Counted from the first letter of the stretch, positions 8,207-17,291 are shown. The stretch is DNA of 64,000 nt from Altibacter sp. (GCF_019913785.1 NZ_JAIOHK010000060.1:65826-129825); one strand, 5' to 3'. The notes: generated by a model from the sequence alone, not told the origin. Numbers and translations are program-made.

Positions 8207-9563
8207 TCATAGAAAACAATTGTGTTTCGGGTTGTTTTCGCTGTAACAACAAATCGAAGGCCATACATACATTCCGAACATAAGGACGTCCTTTTTCGGT
8301 TACTTTGATGGCTTCCGGTGCTATTGATATCAATCCATCTTTCTCTAATTCATTCAGATTTTGAAGTACTTCGGGAAGTTCTTCAAAAAACAACTCCTTG
8401 TCATGCCAAAATGTTTCTAATCTACACATAAGGTTGAGAATGTGTTTTCGAACCACAAGATCTTCGGGAGTTAAAATATGACCCCTATAGACCGGGATAA
8501 TCCCTTTTTCAATAAGATCCTGGTAGGCCTCCACCCCTTTTTCATTTTGTGCAAAACTGTACCAGCTATCACTAATAGCCGATGCTCCCAGACCAATCAT
8601 TACCTGAGTCTTTGAGTCGGTATACCCCATAAAATTACGGTGTATGGTTTTGTTTTCTAGCGACTCGTAAAGACTATCACTCGGCAAGGCGAAATGGTCC
8701 ATGCCAATTTCTATATACCCTGCTTCCAATAACAGCTTTTTACCGAGTTCGTATTGCTCGCGTTTTTCACCGGCGGTGGGTAGATCTGCCTCTTTAAACC
8801 CGCGTTGTCCATTCCCCTTAATCCACGGGACGTGGGCATAGCTGTAAAAAGCGATGCGGTCTGGGCGTAGTTCTTTGGTCTTCTCGATTGTATGGATAAT
8901 GTGTTCTTTCTTCTGAAATGGCAGTCCGAAGATTAAATCATGTCCAATCGATGTATACCCTTCTTTTCGGGCTGCTTCGGTAACTTTTTTTACATTCTCG
9001 AAGGGCTGCTTCCTATGGATGGCCTTTTGGACGGTTTCGTTATAATCCTGTACCCCATAACTTACTCGAGTGAATCCGAGAGCAGCCAAGGTTTGTAGAT
9101 GTTGCACCGTAGTATTGTTGGGGTGGCCTTCGAAACTAAGTGCTGCATCGGGCGCTTTCTTCGCTTTTCGGAAGATACCTTCCAGTAGCATTTGTAGATT
9201 TTCGGGAGTAAAAAAGGTGGGGGTGCCGCCGCCAAGGTGCAATTCCTTTATTATAGGGCGTTCACCAAATAGATCAACATACAATTGCAGCTCTTTTAAA
9301 ACCGATTTAAGATAGGGGATTTCCACTCCATGATTCCGCGTAATTCGCTTATTACAGCCACAGAAAGTACAGAGGCTTTCGCAGAACGGAAGATGAATAT
9401 ATAGACTGATACCTTGAGTTTGGTTACTTTCAGCAAAACTCTTTTGCAGGGTCTCTTTCCAAGCCTTTAATGAAAAGTTGGCATTATTCCAATACGGTAC
9501 CGTGGGATAACTCGTATATCGAGGCCCAGCCACATTGTATTTTGATACTAAGGATGTACCCAT
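8199..9563 (-). CDS. hemN: oxygen-independent coproporphyrinogen III oxidase HemN
   Basis: Radical SAM enzyme decarboxylating coproporphyrinogen III to protoporphyrinogen IX without oxygen, in cytoplasmic haem synthesis. The [4Fe-4S] motif is Cys61-x3-Cys65-x2-Cys68-x-Cys70 (PFCESLCTFCGC), which fits true HemN rather than HemW because of the extra CxC cysteine. KELHLGGGTPTF, RVSYGVQDYNETV and the C-terminal HemN_C region (about 365-435) are present. N-terminal YNVAGPRYTSYPTVPYW also matches HemN. Length 454 is normal. It is convergent with the cysteine-rich gene and divergent from the next; its upstream region has a Crp/Fnr-like palindrome and a -7 box. Confidence 0.96.
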   Translation of the reverse strand: MGTSLVSKYNVAGPRYTSYPTVPYWNNANFSLKAWKETLQKSFAESNQTQGISLYIHLPFCESLCTFCGCNKRITRNHGVEIPYLKSVLKELQLYVDLFGERPIIKELHLGGGTPTFFTPENLQMLLEGIFRKAKKAPDAALSFEGHPNNTTVQHLQTLAALGFTRVSYGVQDYNETVQKAIHRKQPFENVKKVTEAARKEGYTSIGHDLIFGLPFQKKEHIIHTIEKTKELRPDRIAFYSYAHVPWIKGNGQRGFKEADLPTAGEKREQYELGKKLLLEAGYIEIGMDHFALPSDSLYESLENKTIHRNFMGYTDSKTQVMIGLGASAISDSWYSFAQNEKGVEAYQDLIEKGIIPVYRGHILTPEDLVVRKHILNLMCRLETFWHDKELFFEELPEVLQNLNELEKDGLISIAPEAIKVTEKGRPYVRNVCMAFDLLLQRKQPETQLFSMTI

Positions 9564-9581
9564 GGATTGCTATTTACAAGA

Positions 9582-9589
9582 CAAAAGTA
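9582..9589 (-). promoter_or_regulatory. predicted -7 element for hemN
   Basis: On the minus strand this reads TACTTTTG, matching the Bacteroidetes TAnnTTTG consensus. The implied transcript start is near 9577, giving a leader of about 14 bases before the hemN ATG. Confidence 0.55.
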
Positions 9590-9612
9590 GGGGAGGGTAT
9601 ACTACTGAAAAA

Positions 9613-9624
9613 TGATATTCGTCA
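9613..9624. promoter_or_regulatory. Crp/Fnr-like palindrome upstream of hemN
   Basis: TGAT-ATTC-GTCA fits TGAY-N4-RTCA, the half-site pattern of the Crp/Fnr superfamily. Its centre (9618.5) lies about 41 bases upstream of the transcript start implied by the hemN -7 box, the classic activating position for Fnr. Low-oxygen activation of hemN is therefore likely, although the regulator gene is not in the window. Confidence 0.45.
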
Positions 9625-9701
9625 GCTGTTTTGTTTTTTTGAAGGATAGGTTTTCAGAACAATCAAAAATGTGTATTTTCACTTTTTAGAAATACAATAT
9701 T

Positions 9702-10235
9702 ATGGCTCAAATTTTAGGAATTGGATCTCGGATCAATCACCCGGAGTACGGAAAAGGAGTAGTAACCAATGTCACCTCTAAAATGTATTGGGTTACCTTT
9801 ATTGAAAACGGTTTGGAAACCATTGATGTGGATGCCGAATTCGAAATCATTGAAGCTGCCGAAGATGAGGTAGATACCGTAAGTTTTTATGAAATTGAGC
9901 GCAGTCTTCGCGGTATTCTGAAGAAGTGGAGTGATGTAAGCGAGATTGTACCCATAGCCGATAAGTATAAAGGCGGTACCATGATCTTACAGCCAAAAGA
10001 CACAAGCCTTTCTAATAAGGAGATTCCTATAGATACTTTTTTTCATAAAATTGTGATGTTGCGGGATCGGTTACGCGTCATGGAACAGAAAATAAATTCG
10101 AGCAATGCACTGGATGATCAGGACAAGGTTGACTTGCAACAATACATAACTCGTTGCTATGGAAGTCTTACCACCTTTAACGTACTTTTCAAGAATAATT
10201 CACAACAGTTTAAAGGTGAAAGTTCAAAAAGTTAG
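9702..10235 (+). CDS. conserved hypothetical protein with N-terminal SH3/Tudor-like segment
   Basis: A protein of 177 residues, soluble, without signal peptide. The first ~45 residues (GIGSRINHPEYGKGVV, then VTFIENGLETIDVDAEFEI) look like the small beta-barrel, HPxxGxGxV-type module seen at the C-terminus of UvrD-like helicases and other nucleic-acid proteins. The remainder is helical and acidic, with a long helix at about 120-155. I recall it as a conserved Bacteroidetes protein without known function. It is transcribed away from hemN and may share an operon with the downstream Bax inhibitor-like gene, 34 bases on. Confidence 0.8.
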   Translation: MAQILGIGSRINHPEYGKGVVTNVTSKMYWVTFIENGLETIDVDAEFEIIEAAEDEVDTVSFYEIERSLRGILKKWSDVSEIVPIADKYKGGTMILQPKDTSLSNKEIPIDTFFHKIVMLRDRLRVMEQKINSSNALDDQDKVDLQQYITRCYGSLTTFNVLFKNNSQQFKGESSKS

Positions 10236-10269
10236 TATTATTTTTAAGCCGAATTGAAGCAAAAATCGC

Positions 10270-10983
10270 ATGGAAGAAATACAACCACAATCACAGCAGC
10301 CACTTGTTATTAGTCAACTCACCGATGAGGTCCGAGTCGCTTTTTACAGAAAGACCTATACCCATTTGGCCTTGGCTGTACTCTTGTTTATTCTGGTGGA
10401 AACTATTTTCTTTCAGATTCCGGCACTTTTGCAATTTGCCCTTTCATTAACCGAAGGCTGGTTGTGGTTGGTCATGTTGGGAGGATTCATGTTGGTAACC
10501 AACTATGCCGAAAAAATAGCCTTGACCAATCACGATAAAAATAAGCAGTATTTGGCCTTACTCCTCTATGTGGTAGCCGAAGCATTTATCTTTATTCCAC
10601 TCATCTTTATCGCAATGATGATCGCCGAGGATGGAGGTATGGAAATATTGAATCAGGCAGCTATTTTAACACTATCCCTGTTTTCGGGACTTTCTGCCAT
10701 TGTGTTGCTTACCAAAAAAGACTTTTCATTTCTTAAATCCATACTTGCCATCGGATTTTTTATTGCGTTAGGACTTATTGTTGCCGGAGTGCTTTTTGGC
10801 TTTAATTTAGGTCTTTGGTTTAGCGTTGGGATGGTGATTCTGGCTTCAGCTTCTATTTTGTACCAAACTTCAAATATAGTGCATAAATACGGTGAAGATC
10901 AATATGTGGCGGCATCGCTTGGTTTATTTGCCTCCCTCATGTTACTTTTCTGGTATATTTTAAGCATACTCTCAAGGGATTAA
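10270..10983 (+). CDS. Bax inhibitor-1/YccA family membrane protein
   Basis: Seven-span inner-membrane protein of the Bax inhibitor-1 (TMBIM, YbhL/YccA) family; characterised members act as pH-sensitive Ca2+ leak channels, and YccA modulates FtsH. Residues 20-35 (VRVAFYRKTYTHLALA) and the C-terminal YGEDQYVAASLGLFASLMLLF are family signatures, including the acidic residue pair region thought to gate the pore. Length 237 is typical. 34 bases separate it from the preceding hypothetical gene in the same direction. Physiological role here unknown. Confidence 0.93.
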   Translation: MEEIQPQSQQPLVISQLTDEVRVAFYRKTYTHLALAVLLFILVETIFFQIPALLQFALSLTEGWLWLVMLGGFMLVTNYAEKIALTNHDKNKQYLALLLYVVAEAFIFIPLIFIAMMIAEDGGMEILNQAAILTLSLFSGLSAIVLLTKKDFSFLKSILAIGFFIALGLIVAGVLFGFNLGLWFSVGMVILASASILYQTSNIVHKYGEDQYVAASLGLFASLMLLFWYILSILSRD

Positions 10984-11086
10984 ATTCCTTTTTTGGTACG
11001 TACTAAAATGCGGTTTTAAGGCGTTTATAGACAGTGACTTAGCTATTATGACTAAATAATTGTTATATTTCACAGCCCAAATCTGT

Positions 11087-11923
11087 ATGATGCTACTGCT
11101 ACAACCCGATGAAAATGCTACCTGGCTTGCACCCTATGCGTATATCATAGTACTATTGGGTTTTGCCTTCTTTTTGTTTCGAGTGTTTGAAAACTGGTAC
11201 GCAGCTGCGTATAATAGACCGCTCTACCGACATTATTTTGTCTACAAAAAAGTAACTTCAGAACAACGAAAAATCCTGGAACAAGAATTTACTTTTTACG
11301 GGAAGTTATCACCAAAACACAAACGGCAGTTTCAACATAGGGTGGCATCCTTTATTTCTGAAAAAAAGTTTGTGGGCCGAGATCAATTAGTAGTTACTGA
11401 ACGTATGAAAGTATTGATCGCCGCGATGGGATGTATGCTTAGCTTCGGTCGGAAGAATTACGAATACGTGCTTATTGAATTTATACTTATTTACCCGGGA
11501 GAATTCTACAGCAGCATCAATAACGATTATCATAAGGGCGAATTCAACCCGAGGGAACGGGCACTGGTATTATCCTGGAAGCACTTTGAAGAAGGCTATA
11601 AAATAACCGATGATAATTTGAATCTTGGAATACACGAGTTCATGCATGCCATGCAGCTGGAAGCCATACGAAGCAAGGATATTGATTCATCCCGCTTTGG
11701 TAAACAATTTCAGAATATTTTACAGGAACTAACGCAACAAGATGTAAAGGACAAATTGGATGAAACGCGGTATTTCAGGGCTTATGCGTTTTCCAATCAA
11801 TATGAGTTTATGGCAGTGTTGACAGAGTATTTTATAGAATCTCCCGGTGACTTTAGATCGCACTTTCCCAAATTGTACGATTACACCAAAAAACTGCTCA
11901 ATTTCAACTTTGCAGGCTATTAA
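11087..11923 (+). CDS. mtfA: zinc-dependent peptidase, MtfA family
   Basis: M90-type metallopeptidase. The zinc motif is HEFMH (His183, Glu184, His187), within a conserved NLGIHEFMHAMQ stretch, and Glu in YEFMAVLTEYFIESP supplies the third-ligand region, as in E. coli MtfA. Unlike E. coli MtfA, the N-terminus has a hydrophobic span (about 14-33), so the enzyme is probably membrane-tethered with the catalytic domain in the cytoplasm. A TTG 27 bases upstream (11060) could extend the ORF, but it sits within a TATATTTC promoter-like box, so the ATG at 11087 is preferred; the ATG after it (11090) is also possible. Confidence 0.9.
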   Translation: MMLLLQPDENATWLAPYAYIIVLLGFAFFLFRVFENWYAAAYNRPLYRHYFVYKKVTSEQRKILEQEFTFYGKLSPKHKRQFQHRVASFISEKKFVGRDQLVVTERMKVLIAAMGCMLSFGRKNYEYVLIEFILIYPGEFYSSINNDYHKGEFNPRERALVLSWKHFEEGYKITDDNLNLGIHEFMHAMQLEAIRSKDIDSSRFGKQFQNILQELTQQDVKDKLDETRYFRAYAFSNQYEFMAVLTEYFIESPGDFRSHFPKLYDYTKKLLNFNFAGY

Positions 11924-11972
11924 AAAAGGCTCACATCTTGCGAAATGAACCTTCTTATATGACAGCAGAATC

Positions 11973-13097
11973 TTACTTTTTCTTTACAATTATTTTCTGT
12001 GTGGCTCTATCAGTGCCTTGTCTAGCTACAATAAAATAGATGCCTTCGGCATTTTTAGAAGCATCCCATTCAGTTGAATCTGAAAGGACGATGGTATCGA
12101 CGAGTGTGCCGGAGTTGTTATATACCTCCAAGGTTTCGAAGGACTGGACCGCCAAACTATTTATTAAAAACCGATTTCCAATAGTTGGTGTGACAAATAT
12201 GTGACTAATTTTTTTTTCAGGGACTGAAAGCGGAATGTCATCTCGAATGACAATAGCATTGGGCGTTAATAAGATACCCGGGTCGACAAAATTTTCGATA
12301 AAATTAAAATTACTGTCATACCTTCTAATAGAACCATCGCTTCCAACACCCATAAGAAGGTCTCCATTAGGGAAGAAGGCAAATCCCTCACAGCCGTTAA
12401 CGCCGGTAATCAAATCGGCAAGAAGAGTTCCTGTGGCGTCAAAACGCTTTACAATTCCGCTGTTATAGTTAAAAACAATAAGGTTTCCGTCTGCTTCAAA
12501 CCAAATATTGGTAGGGCCTTGCAATCCTGAACTTATAAAAAGTCCCAGATCGTCTCCGGTGGTTCCATCGAATTTACGGATGGAGTTCCCTCCATACGAA
12601 GACACATATAAGTCGCCATTGCTGTCCCAATCAATACCAATGCTTTGCGAAACTCCTACGCTGGTGAATTCATCGACAAAGGTGCCGTTCAGGTTATAAC
12701 GCAGCACTTTATTAATCGTATTGCTCCATTGCAGCACATACAACAGTCCATCTGGGCCTATTTTCATACGGGTGGGTCCGCCAAGACCTTCGGCGAAGTT
12801 TTCAATAAGGTCACCGTTTGACCAGTTGTGTTTTGAAATGATTCCCGCAGCACTAAGGTTTGAAATAAGCACGGCTTCTTCCGAATCCAGAAAAATTATG
12901 TCTTGTGGCCAAACAAGTCCGTCTTCAACGCGAATTAATGCTCCTTCATAATTTCCGGATGCATCAAACTTGGCAATTTGATAGGGCCCGCTATTAAAAT
13001 TTGCGGCATCGCTCACATACACTGCCAAATTTTGTGATGAGAGAAGGCTCGTACTAATTAGCAGGTAGAGCATAGCAATTGTGTATACATTTTTCAT
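11973..13097 (-). CDS. secreted NHL/beta-propeller-like protein with T9SS type A sorting domain
   Basis: Begins with a signal peptide (about 1-21, ending SSQ). The body (25-285) consists of repeated blades with the pattern GPTRMKIGPDGLLYVLQ / GIDWDSNGDLYVSSYG / GPTNIWFEADGNLIVFN, typical of NHL or SMP-30-like six-bladed propellers. The last ~75 residues (VTPTIGNRFLINS to AEGIYFIVARQ and KIIVKKK) form a type A T9SS C-terminal domain, so the protein is exported through the outer membrane and probably surface attached. No catalytic motif is evident; a binding or sensing role is possible. It appears monocistronic. Confidence 0.85.
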   Translation of the reverse strand: MKNVYTIAMLYLLISTSLLSSQNLAVYVSDAANFNSGPYQIAKFDASGNYEGALIRVEDGLVWPQDIIFLDSEEAVLISNLSAAGIISKHNWSNGDLIENFAEGLGGPTRMKIGPDGLLYVLQWSNTINKVLRYNLNGTFVDEFTSVGVSQSIGIDWDSNGDLYVSSYGGNSIRKFDGTTGDDLGLFISSGLQGPTNIWFEADGNLIVFNYNSGIVKRFDATGTLLADLITGVNGCEGFAFFPNGDLLMGVGSDGSIRRYDSNFNFIENFVDPGILLTPNAIVIRDDIPLSVPEKKISHIFVTPTIGNRFLINSLAVQSFETLEVYNNSGTLVDTIVLSDSTEWDASKNAEGIYFIVARQGTDRATQKIIVKKK

Positions 13098-13190
13098 GGT
13101 AATAGGATTTAAAAATTAACTAGGACCAATTTCCGAAGTAATAAAAAGAAACAGGTTTAGAATTATAAACGCTAACACATTTACGAGTAA

Positions 13191-14300
13191 CTATTCGTCG
13201 GCAAGCTTTTGTTTAAACTCGAGTGGTGTACATTGATACTTGCTCTTGAAGGCCTTGTAAAAAGTAGCCTTGTTGTTAAAACCTACGTCGAAGTAGATGT
13301 TTTTTATATATTGATCATCGTTTGAAGTCAATAGGTTTTCAGCTTCCTTAAGACGATAGTCATTGACAAAATTATTGAAATTCTTTCCGTACTTCTTGTT
13401 GATGACCTTTGACAACAAATGAGTAGAATATCCCACCTGATCTGCAAGGTTGACTAAGCGCAGTTCATTATCAATATACGGTTTCTTTTGTTCCATATAA
13501 TGAGTGAGGTTTTCGTAAAATTCGTTTAGCAAGGAAATCTCGAAGGGTTCGTCCTTATCGGGAATAGGAAGGAAGAGATTTGCAAATAACGCTCCGTCGA
13601 AAACCTTAGGTTGTTTTATGCTAAAATAACCAATGGTATATATGGCAACACTCATGGTTATTGAGATCATATAATCCCATTGTTCGTTGAAGAAATCAAA
13701 ATTAACCAGTACATAGTACGATACATAGGCCAGAATAAATGTGATATAAAGCGAGAGCAAGATCTTTGACCATTTGTGTCTTACCTTGGTATATTCTGAA
13801 GAATTTGCGTTGTGTTGGGAAATCAATACCATGGTAAGAACGGCATATACACTCATATGCAAGGCAATAAGCCAATAACTATTGACAACTCCCATGAGCG
13901 GGATTTCAAGAGAGGTTATCCCTAAGTATCTCCCCCAAAGGACAAGCGTTGGGACTAGAACCAACAATGCCGGTAAAAAGTGTAATAAATAATGGAAGGC
14001 AATTTTTCGTTTGTAGAGATTCAGAAAATATAAATAAAGCAGCGGTCCGGTTGAAAAGTAAAAAATAGGTGGGGAAAGTACCAAATACGGGAATACATTT
14101 TCGTATCGTGTCCAAAATAAAACATACTGAAAAAGAATACAAGAAAAGGCTAAGATGAGTAAGGCGATGGGGTAATTTCTTTTTACCCTACTTGTTATAA
14201 GTACTATAAAAAGAAATATTCCCATGGCAACTGCCAATAGGAATACCGAAGTCCAAGTGTCTAATGAAGGTTCCATGCTAGTATAGCTAAAAATAGCCAA
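13191..14300 (-). CDS. AraC-type regulator with N-terminal multi-span membrane domain
   Basis: Residues 1 to about 235 contain seven hydrophobic segments, and residues about 265-368 an AraC/XylS DNA-binding domain with two helix-turn-helix motifs (LVNLADQVGYSTHLLSKVIN and IYFDVGFNNKATFYKAFK, then the CTPLEFKQ ending). The fusion implies a membrane sensor that regulates transcription directly; such 7TM-AraC proteins are frequent in Bacteroidetes. The start at 14300 gives seven residues before a second ATG (14279); either is possible. Neighbours give no clear target; the adjacent NHL-repeat cargo gene, in the same direction and 93 bases downstream, is a candidate. Confidence 0.88.
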   Translation of the reverse strand: MAIFSYTSMEPSLDTWTSVFLLAVAMGIFLFIVLITSRVKRNYPIALLILAFSCILFQYVLFWTRYENVFPYLVLSPPIFYFSTGPLLYLYFLNLYKRKIAFHYLLHFLPALLVLVPTLVLWGRYLGITSLEIPLMGVVNSYWLIALHMSVYAVLTMVLISQHNANSSEYTKVRHKWSKILLSLYITFILAYVSYYVLVNFDFFNEQWDYMISITMSVAIYTIGYFSIKQPKVFDGALFANLFLPIPDKDEPFEISLLNEFYENLTHYMEQKKPYIDNELRLVNLADQVGYSTHLLSKVINKKYGKNFNNFVNDYRLKEAENLLTSNDDQYIKNIYFDVGFNNKATFYKAFKSKYQCTPLEFKQKLADE

Positions 14301-14354
14301 ACAGGAACTTAAAATGGTAAGGGTTTATAATAATTAACTCAAATAAGGTAGTGG

Positions 14355-15017
14355 TTAGCCGTTGGTCATCGCCTTTAGATCTTTAATGGTTTCGGTAGGG
14401 TTTGAAGCACTAAACACATAACTCCCGGCAACCAATACATCGGCTCCAGCTTCTATTAATTGTATTGCATTCTTATTGGTAACGCCTCCGTCGATCTCGA
14501 TTTTTGTAGCGGCGTCATTTTCGTCTATAATCGCTTTTAATTGCCGTACTTTCGCATAGGTATTCTCAATAAAACTTTGTCCGCCAAATCCTGGATTGAC
14601 ACTCATCAAACACACCAGATCTATATCCTGAATGGTATCGCGTAACAAATCCACATTGGTGTGTGGATTCAAAGCGACCCCCGCTTGCATTCCTTCGGCT
14701 TTTATGGCTTGCAATGTTCTGTGCAAATGTGTAGAGGCTTCGTAATGCACGGTAAGTATGTTAGTGCCTAATTCAGCAAAGGTCTTTATGTAGCGATCCG
14801 GTTCTACGATCATTAAATGCACATCCAAGGGTTTTTTGGCATGTTTTGCGATACTTTTTATAACCGGCATCCCAAACGAAATGTTTGGTACGAAAACACC
14901 ATCCATGACATCCAGATGGAACCAATCGGCTTCACTTTTGTTAACCATTTCAATGTCGCGTTGTAAGTTTGCAAAATCGGCTGCCAATATAGAAGGGGCA
15001 ATTAAAGTGTTTCTCAT
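14355..15017 (-). CDS. rpe: ribulose-phosphate 3-epimerase
   Basis: Interconverts ribulose 5-phosphate and xylulose 5-phosphate in the pentose phosphate pathway. TIM-barrel with IAPSILAADFANL, the metal-binding WFHLDVMDGVFVPNISFG, DVHLMIVEPDRY, CLMSVNPGFGGQSFI and EIDGGVTNKNA. All metal and catalytic residues (His/Asp pairs) are present. Length 220 is normal. A TTG 18 bases upstream extends the ORF but lies inside the promoter -7 box, so the ATG at 15017 is chosen. The gene is downstream of rpoD but separated from it by a terminator and its own promoter. Confidence 0.96.
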   Translation of the reverse strand: MRNTLIAPSILAADFANLQRDIEMVNKSEADWFHLDVMDGVFVPNISFGMPVIKSIAKHAKKPLDVHLMIVEPDRYIKTFAELGTNILTVHYEASTHLHRTLQAIKAEGMQAGVALNPHTNVDLLRDTIQDIDLVCLMSVNPGFGGQSFIENTYAKVRQLKAIIDENDAATKIEIDGGVTNKNAIQLIEAGADVLVAGSYVFSASNPTETIKDLKAMTNG

Positions 15018-15032
15018 GGTAATAGCTTTTTG

Positions 15033-15040
15033 CAAAAGTA
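15033..15040 (-). promoter_or_regulatory. predicted -7 element for rpe
   Basis: Minus strand TACTTTTG, a TAnnTTTG match ending 16 bases before the rpe ATG. It is identical to the box in front of hemN and rpsO. Confidence 0.5.
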
Positions 15041-15082
15041 CTAATATTAATAAGACCTAACTAAAATGTATTGCAATGAAAA

Positions 15083-15105
15083 ACCTCCGGTAATCAGCCG
15101 GAGGT
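15083..15105 (-). terminator. rho-independent terminator of rpoD
   Basis: ACCTCCGG-TAATCAG-CCGGAGGT is a perfect 8-base stem. On the minus strand it is followed by TTTTT, placing it as the terminator of the upstream sigma factor gene and separating it from rpe. Confidence 0.8.
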
Positions 15106-15162
15106 CATTCATCAATCAAAAAACGAACAGTTATTTTTAACTGTTTGTTGCTGTTATTGGGA

Positions 15163-16026
15163 TTATCCCAAATATGTTTTTAAAATCTTACTACGAGAAG
15201 TATGTTTCAAACGTCGAATCGCTTTTTCTTTGATTTGACGTACACGCTCGCGGGTAAGATCGAAGGTTTCTCCTATTTCTTCCAAAGTCATAGGATGTTG
15301 ATCTCCAAGACCAAAGTACAAACGGATCACATCTGCCTCACGTGGCGTAAGTGTTTCCAAAGCGCGTTCAATTTCGGTGCGAAGTGATTCGTGCAATAAC
15401 GAACGATCCGGATTGGGGGATTCCCCACTGCGCAATACATCATAAAGGTTCGAATCTTCACCTTCCACCAAGGGAGCATCCATGGATACATGACGCCCCG
15501 AGTTTTTCATAGACTCCTTAACATCATTGATGGTCATATCTAATTCTTTTGCTATCTCTTCGGCAGATGGCGGACGCTCATGTGCTTGCTCAAGGAACGC
15601 AAAGGTTTTGTTTATTTTATTGATACTTCCAATCTTATTCAATGGTAAACGAACAATTCTCGATTGTTCAGCCAATGCTTGAAGAATCGACTGTCGAATC
15701 CACCAAACGGCATACGAAATAAATTTAAAACCACGTGTTTCATCAAAACGTTGTGCCGCTTTGATCAACCCCAAATTCCCTTCGTTAATAAGATCGGGCA
15801 GGGTAAGTCCTTGGTTTTGATATTGCTTTGCTACCGAAACGACGAAACGTAAATTTGCCTTGGTTAATTTTTCCAAAGCACGTTGATCCCCCGCTTTTAT
15901 ACGCTGGGCCAACTCTACTTCTTCGTCTGCGGTAATTAAGTCAACTTTTCCAATTTCTTGTAGGTACTTGTCTAAAGAAGCAGTTTCCCTGTTGGTGACT
16001 TGCTTCGTAATTTTAAGTTGTCTCAT
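15163..16026 (-). CDS. rpoD: primary sigma factor (RpoD, sigma-70 family)
   Basis: Housekeeping sigma subunit of RNA polymerase. It starts directly with region 1.2 ([18 protein letters not shown]) and lacks region 1.1, which explains the 287-residue length and is normal for Bacteroidetes. Region 2 is seen in [20 protein letters not shown] and [14 protein letters not shown] (polymerase and -10 binding), region 3 in the middle, region 4 in [10 protein letters not shown] and [20 protein letters not shown] (helix-turn-helix). The divergent promoter elements recognised by this sigma (TAnnTTTG) recur throughout the window. Monocistronic, with a clear terminator. Confidence 0.97.
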   Translation of the reverse strand: MRQLKITKQVTNRETASLDKYLQEIGKVDLITADEEVELAQRIKAGDQRALEKLTKANLRFVVSVAKQYQNQGLTLPDLINEGNLGLIKAAQRFDETRGFKFISYAVWWIRQSILQALAEQSRIVRLPLNKIGSINKINKTFAFLEQAHERPPSAEEIAKELDMTINDVKESMKNSGRHVSMDAPLVEGEDSNLYDVLRSGESPNPDRSLLHESLRTEIERALETLTPREADVIRLYFGLGDQHPMTLEEIGETFDLTRERVRQIKEKAIRRLKHTSRSKILKTYLG

Positions 16027-16140
16027 TAAGGTTTGTCCTTTATTTCTAAGTTAAATGATGCTTGTACATTTAATTATACGTAAAAAGACTTCAAAATGTT
16101 ACAGAATGATCTAAAATCTTAAAAATAACCTATCTATTTT

Positions 16141-16728
16141 TCAAATACTGTCCACAGTTTTATTTGGAATGGTATCTCGAATTTTTTTAGAATTAATCAG
16201 TAAACTATCGATTATACGTTTGTCGGTGGTTTCAACTTGTGTGCCGTCACTACTGTTATAATACCTGTATGTAGTCACCGAATCCAATAGGATTTGATTT
16301 CCCTGTTTTCTATCGGTACGTGTTTTTTTCTTTGTGTTTTCTTCGGAAGTGTTTTTTTCCGGGACATCCAATTTCATCTCGTTAGGAGCTGTTTCGGATG
16401 CGTTCGATGGCAGTACGGTATTGTCTTCTTTAGAAGATACATCCCTATTCGATTTAGAAGCTTTTTCAGCAGGAATACTTGTTACATCTTCAATAGGAGG
16501 AGTCTCTGTTGTATTATTCCGTGTCAAACTAGGGGAAAAAACGAAAAACAAAAGGAATAGTGAGCCAATTCCCACTCCTGTAAACCAAAGGTACATAAGT
16601 CTTCTGCGTTTTTTTCCCTCTTGGTCCAACGTAGTATTAATTTTGTTCCAAAGGAATGCATCCGGTGATTTTTGTATACCAGCGAGTTTTTCCTTCAGTA
16701 GTACACCAATATCGTCTTTCTTTTTCAT
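16141..16728 (-). CDS. putative anti-sigma-like membrane protein next to ECF sigma factor
   Basis: A 195-residue protein with a short cytoplasmic N-terminus (1-45, containing SPDAFLWNKINTTLD, which is common in Bacteroidetes proteins paired with ECF sigma factors), one membrane span (about 46-64) and a Ser/Thr/Lys/Asn-rich periplasmic part with low complexity. Its start overlaps the sigma gene stop by one base (TGATG), so the two are coupled. Topology and position are those of an anti-sigma factor, but I see no zinc HxxxCxxC motif; it belongs to the non-zinc type if the call is right. Confidence 0.65.
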   Translation of the reverse strand: MKKKDDIGVLLKEKLAGIQKSPDAFLWNKINTTLDQEGKKRRRLMYLWFTGVGIGSLFLLFFVFSPSLTRNNTTETPPIEDVTSIPAEKASKSNRDVSSKEDNTVLPSNASETAPNEMKLDVPEKNTSEENTKKKTRTDRKQGNQILLDSVTTYRYYNSSDGTQVETTDKRIIDSLLINSKKIRDTIPNKTVDSI

Positions 16729-17288
16729 CAGTGATTTATTTTTTGATTAGCGGCATTCATTTTTATAATTTTTTCTCGTAAAATCAATTTAGCGCGGTGG
16801 TAATTCGATTTGGAGGTACTCTCGGAAATGACAAGCATCTTAGCCACTTCTTTGTGAGTGTATCCATCCAGTTGAAACAAATTAAAGACCAGCCTGTATT
16901 GATCGGGTAACTCCTGAATTAATTGTAAAATGGTATCCAACGGCAACGCCAAAATTTCTGTTTCAATCGAGGTGTCTTCCAAAATATCATCGCGTAATTC
17001 CAGAGCATGACTCTTTTTGTATTTGTCGATGGCTTTATAAATTGTAATTCGTTTTATCCAGCCCTCAAACGACCCTTTTCCCTTGTATTTTTGAATCGAT
17101 TTGAATATTGCCACAAACGCATCGTGCAAATTGTCTTCAGCATCTGTTTCATTTCTACAATACTTTAGGGATAAAAAATATAGGGTGTCCTTATATCTGG
17201 AGAACAGCTCACTTTGTGCGTTCCGGTCGTTTTTTTTACATGCCTTTATGAGATCTTCTAATTCCAAATAGTTACAGCCTTTTAACAA
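16728..17288 (-). CDS. ECF-type RNA polymerase sigma factor
   Basis: Alternative sigma factor of the extracytoplasmic function group. Region 2 covers about 10-80 (ELFSRYKDTLYFLSLKYC, then DAEDNLHDAFVAIFKSIQKYKGKGSFEGWIKRI) and region 4 covers about 120-175 (LPDQYRLVFNLFQLDGYTHKEVAKMLVISESTSKSNYHRAK). Length 186 is normal. It starts 3 bases after a lipoprotein gene and is translationally coupled to the putative anti-sigma gene. The order lipoprotein, sigma, anti-sigma suggests an envelope-responsive cassette. Confidence 0.94.
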   Translation of the reverse strand: MLKGCNYLELEDLIKACKKNDRNAQSELFSRYKDTLYFLSLKYCRNETDAEDNLHDAFVAIFKSIQKYKGKGSFEGWIKRITIYKAIDKYKKSHALELRDDILEDTSIETEILALPLDTILQLIQELPDQYRLVFNLFQLDGYTHKEVAKMLVISESTSKSNYHRAKLILREKIIKMNAANQKINH

Positions 17289-17291
17289 CGC

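Noticed and set aside
9702-10235. Assignment of the 177-residue protein as a UvrD-like helicase fragment
   Set aside because: Only the short HPEYGKGVV-type patch is similar; no helicase motifs are present.
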